Shown: piece by piece, positions 26,539 to 34,131 of the stretch
How the letters are laid out: each line of letters opens with the position of its first letter
How positions within the stretch are numbered: the stretch's first letter is position 1
Assembly: GCF_008692605.1 (NCBI RefSeq)
Contig: NZ_LFCT01000030.1
Coordinates: forward strand, 1-64,000
Reading direction: 5' to 3'
Length of the DNA: 64,000 bases
Source: Sphingobium estronivorans
Lineage (GTDB): Bacteria > Pseudomonadota > Alphaproteobacteria > Sphingomonadales > Sphingomonadaceae
Notes under the pieces: model-generated
What the model was told of the DNA's origin: nothing
The model's database searches: none
What the model saw: the letters and a program-made list of their open reading frames with translations, nothing else
Position numbers and translations under genes: made by a program

Positions 26539-27357
26539 CTATTGTTCGGGCGGGTCGTAGATGATCGGGAAATTGGGGTGAGCCAACGGCCCATAGGCCT
26601 TGATCCCCAGCCCGTCGGTATATTCGCTCTGCGCGCCGGTATAGCGCGCGTCGCCCGGCACGAGGACGCCCGCCCATGACCAGCGCGGCCGCCCACCGCG
26701 ATTGGGAGCCGTACCGTGGATCGTGCCGTTGGCGTGGACCGTGGCATCGCCCGGTTGCAGCGCAATCGGTTCGGTCAGCGTGCAGAAACGATCAATATAG
26801 GGCGCCCATTCGTCCCAAAGCGCCCCCACCTGACCGAGATTGCCGAGCTTGTGCGACCCGGAATAGAATTGCATGGCGCCCATATCCCGATCGACCCTGT
26901 CCAGCGCGATCCAGGGGGTGAGGAAGTTTGATTCCAGATACATGTGGCCGGGCGTGTCCTGGTGGAAGTCCGTGCCATTGCCCTTGCCGCTGTCGCCGGG
27001 CAGTTTTGCCATGGTTGCGTCCATCATCATGCGGATGGAACTGTCGCGGCCCAGCAGGCGCGCGGCGTTGCGGCCGAGTTCGCGCGATGTCCGGAGCGCG
27101 GCATAATGGTCATCCCGCCCGCAGTCGGGATTGCTGCGAAACCATGTCTGCCAATATTGTGTCGCCGGCGTTTCCTGCTCCAACCCCTTGCGGCCATCCA
27201 CGCCGAAGGTCCGTTGGGCGCGTTCCAGCAGGATGGCGGCGCTCTGCGGGTCGATGAGGGCGGGCAGCTTTACCCATCCATGTTCGAAGAAAAAGGCGAT
27301 CTCCGCATCCGTGACGGGACGAACCTGTATCTCTGCGCCTGCACCTGCCACCATCAT
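26539..27357 (-). CDS. PhyH-family Fe(II)/2-oxoglutarate dioxygenase
   Basis: A 272-residue phytanoyl-CoA-dioxygenase-family protein with GGGGAG before the start. The iron facial triad is visible: FHQDTPGH gives H and D, and TIHGT gives the distal H. The 2-oxoglutarate arginine is in GGRPRWSW. It should hydroxylate an aliphatic or acyl carbon next to a carboxyl or thioester group, though relatives also halogenate or cleave ethers. The last part, GDARYTGAQSEYTDGLG, is shared with the paralogue at 33304. It is divergent from an NTF2-like gene, and each carries its own upstream GATAGGTT. Confidence 0.88.
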   Translation of the reverse strand: MMVAGAGAEIQVRPVTDAEIAFFFEHGWVKLPALIDPQSAAILLERAQRTFGVDGRKGLEQETPATQYWQTWFRSNPDCGRDDHYAALRTSRELGRNAARLLGRDSSIRMMMDATMAKLPGDSGKGNGTDFHQDTPGHMYLESNFLTPWIALDRVDRDMGAMQFYSGSHKLGNLGQVGALWDEWAPYIDRFCTLTEPIALQPGDATVHANGTIHGTAPNRGGRPRWSWAGVLVPGDARYTGAQSEYTDGLGIKAYGPLAHPNFPIIYDPPEQ

Positions 27358-27428
27358 CCATCTCCCCGCCCGAGCCTTGCCCGAGCATATTTGACAGGAA
27401 GTCGTGCAGACTGGAGAGGCGGCTGAAA

Positions 27429-27444
27429 CCTATCTTCCAGAAGG
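27429..27444 (-). promoter_or_regulatory. GATAGGTT element upstream of PhyH gene
   Basis: On the minus strand: CCTT, CTGGAA, GATAGG, TT. It ends about 71 bases before the PhyH start and has the gene's orientation. It pairs with the opposite-facing copy at 27493. Confidence 0.5.
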
Positions 27445-27492
27445 CGCAAAGGCTTGCCAAGTCGGTTCCGTTCAGCCCATCATCCACATCCG

Positions 27493-27508
27493 CCTGCCTT
27501 CGGATAGG
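27493..27508 (+). promoter_or_regulatory. GATAGGTT element upstream of NTF2-like gene
   Basis: CCTG, CCTTCG, GATAGG, TT on the plus strand, 95 bases before the ATG at 27604. This is the second divergent pair of the element, as at 8442/8496. Confidence 0.5.
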
Positions 27509-27603
27509 TTCACCCTGTAACGACCGACGTCCAGAATGGCGGTCGTCATCCGGCCGTCCTGCGGATTGGATTCCAAATATAATAATGCAGATGGAGTAGT
27601 TCG

Positions 27604-28128
27604 ATGTCCGATGCCGATTTCAAGGTCGAAATCCCCGATCATCTCTGGAAGAAACAGTTTGCCAGCGACACGGTGATGAGCGCGCAGGAAATGATCGATT
27701 TCAACCTGGAACATTCGCGCAAGTTCATGGAAGGCGATTTCGACGGGATCATGGCCGAATCCATCACGGACGACGCGGTATGGGAATTCTACCCCAACCG
27801 CATCCGCATAACGGGGAAGGAAGCGCTGCGCCGCTATCACGAGATCAATTATGGCGTCGTGATCGAACAGATCGATCCGCGCAACGGCGAGGATACGCGC
27901 GAATATTATTCCACCACGACCAGCCCCAATATGTTGGCGCACGAGTTTAGCTGTGTCTACACGCGCAAGGACGGATCGACCTTCCGTGGCTATACCAACG
28001 CCGTGATCCCCTTCGCCAATGGCAAGATGTGCGGCGAGCGCATCTATCTGGATAAAGACATGGCCGAATGGTTCGAAGATGGCATGGGCGAGGAATTCTT
28101 CAATATGTCAGGCGTCGAACGCTTTTGA
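27604..28128 (+). CDS. NTF2/SnoaL-like protein
   Basis: A 174-residue NTF2-fold protein, paralogous to 6979-7539 (shared EHSRKFMEGDFDGIM, GKEALRRYHEINY and the GVERF end). It may be a cofactor-free hydratase, isomerase or lyase; the reaction is unknown. It is transcribed away from the PhyH dioxygenase, a pairing repeated at 33304-35467, so the two proteins may act one after the other on the same substrate. Confidence 0.78.
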   Translation: MSDADFKVEIPDHLWKKQFASDTVMSAQEMIDFNLEHSRKFMEGDFDGIMAESITDDAVWEFYPNRIRITGKEALRRYHEINYGVVIEQIDPRNGEDTREYYSTTTSPNMLAHEFSCVYTRKDGSTFRGYTNAVIPFANGKMCGERIYLDKDMAEWFEDGMGEEFFNMSGVERF

Positions 28129-28278
28129 TACCGTTTCCTGGACTGGCGGCGCGTCGACAGGTGCGGGTTCCGACGGGATAGGGTGGAAGGGCGCGCAGGC
28201 CGGACCCGGCCTGTGCGCGAAATTTCGTGAACGGTTCGTCGCGTCGATGGGATAAACGATAAAAGAGGGTGGGGGTGA

Positions 28279-30387
28279 ATGCGCAGGCATAAGCGAATGA
28301 TCATTCCGGTGGGCATCGTGCTGGCGGCGGGGGGCGGCGCGATTGCCCAGGCGGGCGGCGAGACGGTGGCCGGGGGCGGTGGCGCTTCTATCTATGGCGC
28401 CAAATGCGCATTGTGCCACGGCCAGTCGCTTCAGGGTAGCGGCGGACCGACGCTCAAGAGCGCGGCCTTCAAGGCGAAATGGGGCAGCGCGGGCGTTGAC
28501 GGGCTTGCTGATTTTATCGCTCGGTCCATGCCGCCTGCGGCCGACCCCCCGCTCGACGCGGGAACTGCAAAGGAGCTTGCATCCTATCTGCTGGCGGAAA
28601 ACGGTGTCGGCGCACAAGCGGCCGGTGGACAGGCTGAGGCATCCTCGCCCGCCCCCGCGCCGACCTCCTTCGTGGATGATATTTCCCGTGCCGCCGGCGA
28701 GCGGCTGAAGGCAGTCGCGGCCAGGCTGCGACCCGTCACCGACATGATGTTGCGGCATGAGGCAGGCGACGACTGGCTCGTCTGGCGGGGCAGCACCAAT
28801 GCGCTCGGCTATAGCCAACTCAGCCAGATCAATCGATCTAATGTCGGGCGGTTGAGGCCGATCTGGAGCAAGTCGCTGGGATCGAGCACGAATGGCATCG
28901 GCCCGCTGGAACATGATGGCGTGATTTTCCTGCACGGCGGCGGGCACATCACCGCACTCGACGCGCTGACAGGCGACACGATCTGGAAGCGGGAGGACAA
29001 GGCGGTACCCCGGGGCCTCAGCCAGCCACGCGGAATGGCGCTCTATGGCGATGCGCTCTACGCATCGACCGTCGACAATCATCTGATGGCGCTGGACGCC
29101 CGAACTGGCGCGCTGCGCTGGGACAAGGTGATCGGTGTCAAGAACTCGCTCACCTCCGCCCCGTTGGTGGCCAATGGCCGGGTGTTTCAGGGCGGCGCTG
29201 TTTGTTTCGGCAAGGGGATGCGTTGCTTCATGGCAGCGTTTGACGCGAAGTCGGGTGAAGAGCTGTGGCGCTTCGACACCATTCCTGGCGACAATGCGCC
29301 CGGCGCGGAAAGCTGGGGCGGCGCCCCGGCATCCGAGCGCGGCGGTGCTGGCGTTTGGACTGCGCCAAGCTATGATTATGCCAATGATCAGATCGTCTTC
29401 GGCACCGGCAACACTTATTTAGTCAACACGCTGCTGAAAAACGATCCTGGAAAGCCGGAAGCGGCGCTCTATACCAATTCCACGCTGAAGCTGGACGCTC
29501 GAACCGGGAAACTCGCCTGGCATTTCCAGCATTTCCCCGGCGACGTCTGGGATGAGGATTGGGCTTTCGAGCGCATGATTGTCAAGGACCCGCGCGGGTC
29601 CGGCAGACAGGTCGCGATGTCCATGGGCAAGCTGGGCGTGCTGGAAGCACTCGATATCAAGAGCGGCAAGTATCTCTGGTCCTATGACTATGGGATTCAG
29701 GATATCATCACCGCAATCACCCCAGTCACGGGCGCTAAAACCATCAATTTGCACAAGATTCCAGGCGAGGGCCGGACTACAAAGGCTTGTCCATTCGCTG
29801 CGGGCGTCCGCAATTGGCCTGCCACATCCTATGATCCGCGCAGCGGGGTGCTGTTCATCCCGGCTCTGGATAGCTGCATGGAAGTGACCATCGACAGTTC
29901 CAACATCGCAGGGTCAGTTTGGAAAGTCACGCCGCGTCCCGGTTCCGACAACAAGTTCGGGCGGGTGACGGCGGTCGATCTGCGTACCGGCAAGACGCTG
30001 TGGGAAAACAGGCGCCGCGCGCCCGAAGCCTCGGCAGTGCTGGCGACGGCGGGCGGGTTGTTGTTCGAAGGGTCGCGCGACCGCTGGTTCCGTGCGCTGG
30101 ACAGTGGCACCGGCGAGACGCTCTGGCAGACGCGGCTCAATGACACGCCCAATTCCTTCCCCATCACCTATACAGTGAAGGGCAGGCAATATGTTGCGAT
30201 CGTCACCGGTGGCGGCACCTATCAGGATAATTTCGTCGCTCATCTGACACCGGAGATAGAAGCATCCACGGGCGGGCCTGCCCTGTGGGTCTTTGCCTTG
30301 GACGGAGGCGATGACGAACCGGAGCGCCTATCCTGGTTCGATCGGCTGTGGGCGGCTATCAAGAGCGTGCTCGGCCTGGGCGCGTGA
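28279..30387 (+). CDS. PQQ-dependent dehydrogenase with N-terminal cytochrome c
   Basis: A 702-residue periplasmic quinohemoprotein. A signal peptide (about 1-25) is followed by a cytochrome c domain, CALCH at C43, C46, H47 with M84 (SMPP) as likely sixth ligand. An eight-bladed PQQ propeller follows from about residue 165 (DDWLVWRGSTNALGYSQLSQINRSNVGRL) to the end, with QHFPGDVWDEDWAFERM. In most quinohemoprotein alcohol dehydrogenases the heme domain is C-terminal, so this order is unusual. The vicinal CC disulfide of methanol dehydrogenases is absent. It should oxidise an alcohol or aldehyde and pass electrons to the respiratory chain. An SMP-30 gene follows after 19 bases. Confidence 0.88.
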   Translation: MRRHKRMIIPVGIVLAAGGGAIAQAGGETVAGGGGASIYGAKCALCHGQSLQGSGGPTLKSAAFKAKWGSAGVDGLADFIARSMPPAADPPLDAGTAKELASYLLAENGVGAQAAGGQAEASSPAPAPTSFVDDISRAAGERLKAVAARLRPVTDMMLRHEAGDDWLVWRGSTNALGYSQLSQINRSNVGRLRPIWSKSLGSSTNGIGPLEHDGVIFLHGGGHITALDALTGDTIWKREDKAVPRGLSQPRGMALYGDALYASTVDNHLMALDARTGALRWDKVIGVKNSLTSAPLVANGRVFQGGAVCFGKGMRCFMAAFDAKSGEELWRFDTIPGDNAPGAESWGGAPASERGGAGVWTAPSYDYANDQIVFGTGNTYLVNTLLKNDPGKPEAALYTNSTLKLDARTGKLAWHFQHFPGDVWDEDWAFERMIVKDPRGSGRQVAMSMGKLGVLEALDIKSGKYLWSYDYGIQDIITAITPVTGAKTINLHKIPGEGRTTKACPFAAGVRNWPATSYDPRSGVLFIPALDSCMEVTIDSSNIAGSVWKVTPRPGSDNKFGRVTAVDLRTGKTLWENRRRAPEASAVLATAGGLLFEGSRDRWFRALDSGTGETLWQTRLNDTPNSFPITYTVKGRQYVAIVTGGGTYQDNFVAHLTPEIEASTGGPALWVFALDGGDDEPERLSWFDRLWAAIKSVLGLGA

Positions 30388-30406
30388 ATGCCATCGAAGG
30401 AGACGC

Positions 30407-31297
30407 ATGTTGGAAACCGAATTCGAAGTCCTCGCCGAAGGGCTGAAGGCGCCCGAAGGTCCGGTGGTCATGCCGGACGGGTCGGTGCTGGTCATGGAGA
30501 TGCATGCCAACCGCATCAGCCGCGTCTGGGGCGGCGGCAAGAGCGAGGTGGTCGCACAAATCGGGGGAACGCCCAATGGCGCGCAGATCGGTCCCGACGG
30601 CGCGCTCTATGTCTGCAACTGCGGCGGGGAGGGCAACAGGCCAGGCGAACATGGCGGGGGGGGGCGGATCGAGCGCGTCGATCTTGCCACCGGGAAGGTC
30701 GAGCGGATGTACGACAGTATTGATGGCCGGCCCATCAGCGCGCCCAACGATCTGGTGTTCGACGCAACGGGCGGCATGTGGTTCACCGATTTCGGCACCG
30801 TGCGCGAGCGGGTGATCGAAAAGAGCGGCCTCTACTGGTGCAAGGCGGATGGTAGCGAGATCCGCGAGGGCTATTTTGGCGGGCTGGGCTATAATGGCGT
30901 TGGCCTGTCGCCCGACGGCGGGACATTATATGTGACGGCGAGTTGGACGGGGCGACTGTTCAGCTTCGATGTGGAAGCTCCGGGGCAGCTGCGCAAGGAT
31001 GCGGAAACGGACATGCCGGTGCCGGTATATGTGGGATCGGCCGCAGGGGAATCCGTGTTCGACAGTCTGGCCGTTACCGAGGCCGGCGCGGTATGCGTTG
31101 CCACCATCATCGGCGGCGGAATTACGACGTTCAAGCCTGGCGGAGAGACGCGCTTCCGGCCCTTGCCGGACCGGACTGTCACCAACATTGCCTTTGGCGG
31201 CGATGACATGCGCGATGCTTATGTGACCCTGCTGCGAACAGGCCGCCTCGTCAAAATTCGCTGGGACGAACCGGGGCTGAAGCTCCATTTCGGTTGA
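30407..31297 (+). CDS. SMP-30/gluconolactonase-family lactonase
   Basis: 296 residues from the ATG at 30407, with GAAGGAG six bases before it. It is a six-bladed propeller with the metal ligands of the family: E in KAPEGPVV near residue 16, N in SAPNDLVFDATGGMWFTDFG, and D in the GVGLSPDGGTLYV to DSLAV region. No signal peptide is seen, so it is cytoplasmic unless exported otherwise. Members hydrolyse lactones. Following the PQQ dehydrogenase, it would open a lactone formed by alcohol oxidation, or act on a sugar-like moiety. Confidence 0.88.
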   Translation: MLETEFEVLAEGLKAPEGPVVMPDGSVLVMEMHANRISRVWGGGKSEVVAQIGGTPNGAQIGPDGALYVCNCGGEGNRPGEHGGGGRIERVDLATGKVERMYDSIDGRPISAPNDLVFDATGGMWFTDFGTVRERVIEKSGLYWCKADGSEIREGYFGGLGYNGVGLSPDGGTLYVTASWTGRLFSFDVEAPGQLRKDAETDMPVPVYVGSAAGESVFDSLAVTEAGAVCVATIIGGGITTFKPGGETRFRPLPDRTVTNIAFGGDDMRDAYVTLLRTGRLVKIRWDEPGLKLHFG

Positions 31298-31312
31298 CGG
31301 TCAGAGGGGGCT

Positions 31313-31344
31313 GGCCCGCGACTTTCAGGGGCGCGGGCCTTTTT
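31313..31344 (+). terminator. Rho-independent terminator after SMP-30 gene
   Basis: GGCCCGCG (31313-31320) and CGCGGGCC (31332-31339) form an eight-base perfect stem followed by TTTTT. It ends the PQQ dehydrogenase and SMP-30 operon just before the convergent propeller gene. Confidence 0.85.
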
Positions 31345-31347
31345 CCC

Positions 31348-32433
31348 TCAATTCGGCTTGAGCGGGAAGACGGCGATATTCATGCCGCTGACCGAACTGA
31401 CCCATAGTTCGCCCCCCACCCGCAGCGCTGTGGTGGTGAGCGGCATGGGCCGGGGTTCGAAGCGGCCGGACAGGCTCTTTGCCGCAAGCGTTTTCGGCGT
31501 GATCTCATAGACGTCGAACCGGGGCTGGCAGCTCTGGCCTTGGAAGCAGCGCGCATTGACCTCCGGGTCGTAGCGCATGCCAGTGGTGATGAGCGTTCCT
31601 TGGGCGGTCCAACGCAGATTGTCCGGCAATATGTCGATTTGCGCGGACCGAACCGGCTTGGTCTTGCCGTCCAGGGCCATGCGGACGATTTCGCGGCTGC
31701 CCGACATGGCGACATAGATGGAGCGTTCGTCCGGCGCGAGCGCCAGGCCGTTCGGGCCGGAGCCTTGCGAATAGGGCAGGGTGCGCCAGCCCTTGTCGCG
31801 CGACCACAGCCGAACGTCGCCGCCTGTCGGCCGGCCGGCGACAATGTCGGGCAGGAAATTGGTCTTCGCCTTGCCGAGGCTGGTGACGACCAGCGCGCCC
31901 GATTTCAGCTGCGCGAGCGAGTTCGCCATCATGTCGGCGGGGAGCGGCACGCAGCCCACCCAGGTGAGCGATGCGTCCTGCCGGCGCACCCGGTAAACCT
32001 CTATCGCTTCGCGACTGCCGTGATTGATGACGAAGAGCGACGGCGCGGCGCTGTCGGTGAGAGCGATGCCATGTGCCGTCAGCGCGCCCGACGCGAGAGG
32101 CCCGGGACAGTCGGCATAGGACTTTCTGTCCCAGCGGGCGCGGACGCCGGGGACCAGATTCACCGCCTGACGCGTGCGGGGGCTGACGCGGTAGAGGGCG
32201 TCGGGCGCATAACCGCTGACGATAATCCATTCGCTCCGGGCGAGCGGCGCCATGTCTTCGGGATTGGAAATGCCACAGATCGAGCTATCATTCCCATTGG
32301 CAGGGCATGTGCCGGCGGGCTGCGCGTCGGCCTTCGCGCTGGCGGCGCTGCCTGGCAGCGACGCCGCGCCCAGCATCATCGCTGCAAGGGTCGTGGCGCG
32401 GGTTCGCGCGCGCTTCGACATAGGGATGCCCAT
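31348..32433 (-). CDS. Secreted paraoxonase/arylesterase-like propeller
   Basis: 361 residues from the ATG at 32433 (AGGAG eight bases before it). A signal peptide precedes about residue 36 (AASLPGSAASAKA). Calcium ligands in the paraoxonase order are visible: NPEDM (E59, D60), NSLAQL, NGLALAPDERSIYVAMSG and DNLRWTAQG. The histidine dyad is intact: HGI at H121 and NHG at H138. It should be a periplasmic lactonase or arylesterase. Paralogues are at 17945 and 42533. It is not clearly in an operon, because the TetR gene 166 bases upstream has its own start. Confidence 0.78.
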   Translation of the reverse strand: MGIPMSKRARTRATTLAAMMLGAASLPGSAASAKADAQPAGTCPANGNDSSICGISNPEDMAPLARSEWIIVSGYAPDALYRVSPRTRQAVNLVPGVRARWDRKSYADCPGPLASGALTAHGIALTDSAAPSLFVINHGSREAIEVYRVRRQDASLTWVGCVPLPADMMANSLAQLKSGALVVTSLGKAKTNFLPDIVAGRPTGGDVRLWSRDKGWRTLPYSQGSGPNGLALAPDERSIYVAMSGSREIVRMALDGKTKPVRSAQIDILPDNLRWTAQGTLITTGMRYDPEVNARCFQGQSCQPRFDVYEITPKTLAAKSLSGRFEPRPMPLTTTALRVGGELWVSSVSGMNIAVFPLKPN

Positions 32434-32599
32434 CCATTTCTCTCCTGCCCATGTTGGCGGATTATCGTTGCCAACCACATGAAATCGCGGCTGTACCCAT
32501 CGGGGCTAGCATCGACAGGCTCTAAAGGCGAACAGCCGGCTGTCCTCTATCTTTGGATTGGTGCACTACGGACAATCTCAGGCTTTGTTGCGCCTCATG

Positions 32600-33184
32600 T
32601 CAGGGTTCGAGCCGATCCATGCAGGTCTTCACAAATGCAATGCTGTCTTCATGACCTGCGTTGATGCCGACGCTCCGATCCATGACCAACGCGGTCGTCA
32701 CGGCGGTGAGGATGAAAATGGCGGCGTCGGGCGTGCAGCCCGCAGCGGCGGCATGCGGGCGAAGCGCCGTCTCGAATGCCTGCGCCTGCATCGCCCGGAA
32801 ATTTTCGACATGGGCGGCCAACTCCGCCCGAACCGCTTCGTTGCGGTGGCCAAGGCCGATCATTTCCGCCATCAGCCGCCCTGCATCGCGGGCGGTGTTG
32901 ACGTCCCACAGGGCATGGATCGGCCGGTCCGACGCCAGCGCTGCCTCGATATTCAGCCGATGCTTCTCACCGATATAGCGGTAGAAGGCGATCAGCAGGT
33001 CTTCGGTCGTTTCAAAATGATAGTGGACGAGTGGCGTCTTCATGCCCGCCTCTGCAGCGACGCCGCGAACGGTAAGCGCGTCATGGCCCTGCGTCTGCAA
33101 AAGACGTTCCGTTGCTTCAAGAATGAGCATCCGCGATTGATCCGCAGACAGACGCCGCCGTGTCGGCTTGTTCTTATCGACCAA
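32600..33184 (-). CDS. TetR-family regulator
   Basis: 194 residues from a TTG at 33184 (GGGAGAC seven bases before it; product MVDKNKPTRRRLSADQS). The helix-turn-helix lies at about 20-65 (ILEATERLLQTQGHDALTVRGVAAEAGMKTPLVHYHFETTEDLL). The C-terminal ligand domain is family-typical but undefined. It is divergent from the PhyH gene at 33304 and an operator-like palindrome lies between them, so it probably represses that operon and itself. Confidence 0.9.
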   Translation of the reverse strand: MVDKNKPTRRRLSADQSRMLILEATERLLQTQGHDALTVRGVAAEAGMKTPLVHYHFETTEDLLIAFYRYIGEKHRLNIEAALASDRPIHALWDVNTARDAGRLMAEMIGLGHRNEAVRAELAAHVENFRAMQAQAFETALRPHAAAAGCTPDAAIFILTAVTTALVMDRSVGINAGHEDSIAFVKTCMDRLEP

Positions 33185-33260
33185 ATTATCGTCTCCCAAT
33201 CGCGTCGACGGACCGGCTAACAAAGGTTGACAGGGTGGTCAACGAGACGTAGTCACACGC

Positions 33261-33280
33261 TACTGACCAATTAGTCAGTA
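33261..33280. promoter_or_regulatory. Candidate TetR operator (TACTGAC-N6-GTCAGTA)
   Basis: A 20-base near-perfect palindrome: TACTGAC (33261-33267), CAATTA, GTCAGTA (33274-33280). The inner AATT is also self-complementary and only one base pair is unmatched. It sits 23 bases before the PhyH start and 77 from the TetR start, where a repressor would block both. Confidence 0.7.
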
Positions 33281-33303
33281 ATATCTTCAGGAGAGACAGA
33301 GCC

Positions 33304-34131
33304 ATGTCAGGCGAAGCGATCCTCGATCCCGGCGTGCGCTCGGTGACGGATGAGGAAGTTCGGTTCTTTTTCGAAAATGGATGGGTGAAGCTGGAGCGAC
33401 TGATCAGCCGCGACTATGCCGCGCAGTTGTTGAAAGGTGCCAAAAGGCTGTTTGGCGATGACGGCAATGCGCCGAACGACGAGCCTGAACTGCCAGAGGG
33501 ATATCGCTGGTTTCGCACGCATGTCGGACTTGGCGACAGCGATCCGCATTACCGCGCCCTTGCCACCTCGCAGACACTGGGCCGGAACTTCGCGTGCCTG
33601 TTCGGGCGGGAAAGTTCCATTCGCAAGATGCGCGATTCCCTGCTTTTGAAACATCCGGTCGGCGGCGGGATGGCGGAGCCGACGCGTTATCATCAGGACA
33701 CGCTGCAGAACTTCTTTTCGGAGGCGAACACGCTCAACATCTGGATGGCGCTCGACGAGGTCAGGCGGGAGCAGGGGGCGCTCCGCTTCTACAGCCGCTC
33801 TCATAAACTCGGCAATCTGGGCAATTTGCTGAACCCGGAAATCTGGGAGAGTTGGGCGTCCTATTTGGAAGAACATTGCACCCTCACCGACCCCATCCAC
33901 TTGCAACCAGGCGATGTGACAGTGCACAGCCACTTCACCATCCATGGCACCGGGGCGAATAGCAGCCCCCATCCCCGCTGGTCATGGGGGGCGCTCTATC
34001 TCCCCGGGGACGCGCGTTATACCGGCGCGCAGAGCCCGTTCACGGACGGGCTGGGGCTGGAGCCGTTCGGTTCGCTCGACCATCCTGCTTTCCCCATCAT
34101 CTACAGCCCGGGCGGACGTCATGCCGAGTGA
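33304..34131 (+). CDS. PhyH-family Fe(II)/2-oxoglutarate dioxygenase
   Basis: A 275-residue PhyH-family dioxygenase, paralogous to 26539-27357. Iron ligands are in YHQDTLQNF (H, D) and TIHGTG (H); the 2-oxoglutarate arginine is in HPRWSWGALYLPGD. The shared GDARYTGAQSPFTDGLG end marks the subfamily. It probably hydroxylates an acyl or cyclic aliphatic carbon. AGGAGAGAC precedes the start. The next gene starts inside its last codons, so translation is coupled, and the TetR protein is its likely regulator. Confidence 0.88.
   Translation: MSGEAILDPGVRSVTDEEVRFFFENGWVKLERLISRDYAAQLLKGAKRLFGDDGNAPNDEPELPEGYRWFRTHVGLGDSDPHYRALATSQTLGRNFACLFGRESSIRKMRDSLLLKHPVGGGMAEPTRYHQDTLQNFFSEANTLNIWMALDEVRREQGALRFYSRSHKLGNLGNLLNPEIWESWASYLEEHCTLTDPIHLQPGDVTVHSHFTIHGTGANSSPHPRWSWGALYLPGDARYTGAQSPFTDGLGLEPFGSLDHPAFPIIYSPGGRHAE

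Noticed and set aside
28177..28184. GATAGGGT before the PQQ dehydrogenase gene
   Set aside because: It lacks the TT end and the CC half, and could be a chance match.
32541..32556. CTCTATCTTTGG upstream of the propeller at 31348
   Set aside because: It resembles the reverse of the GATAGG element but has an extra base in the core (GATAGAGG).
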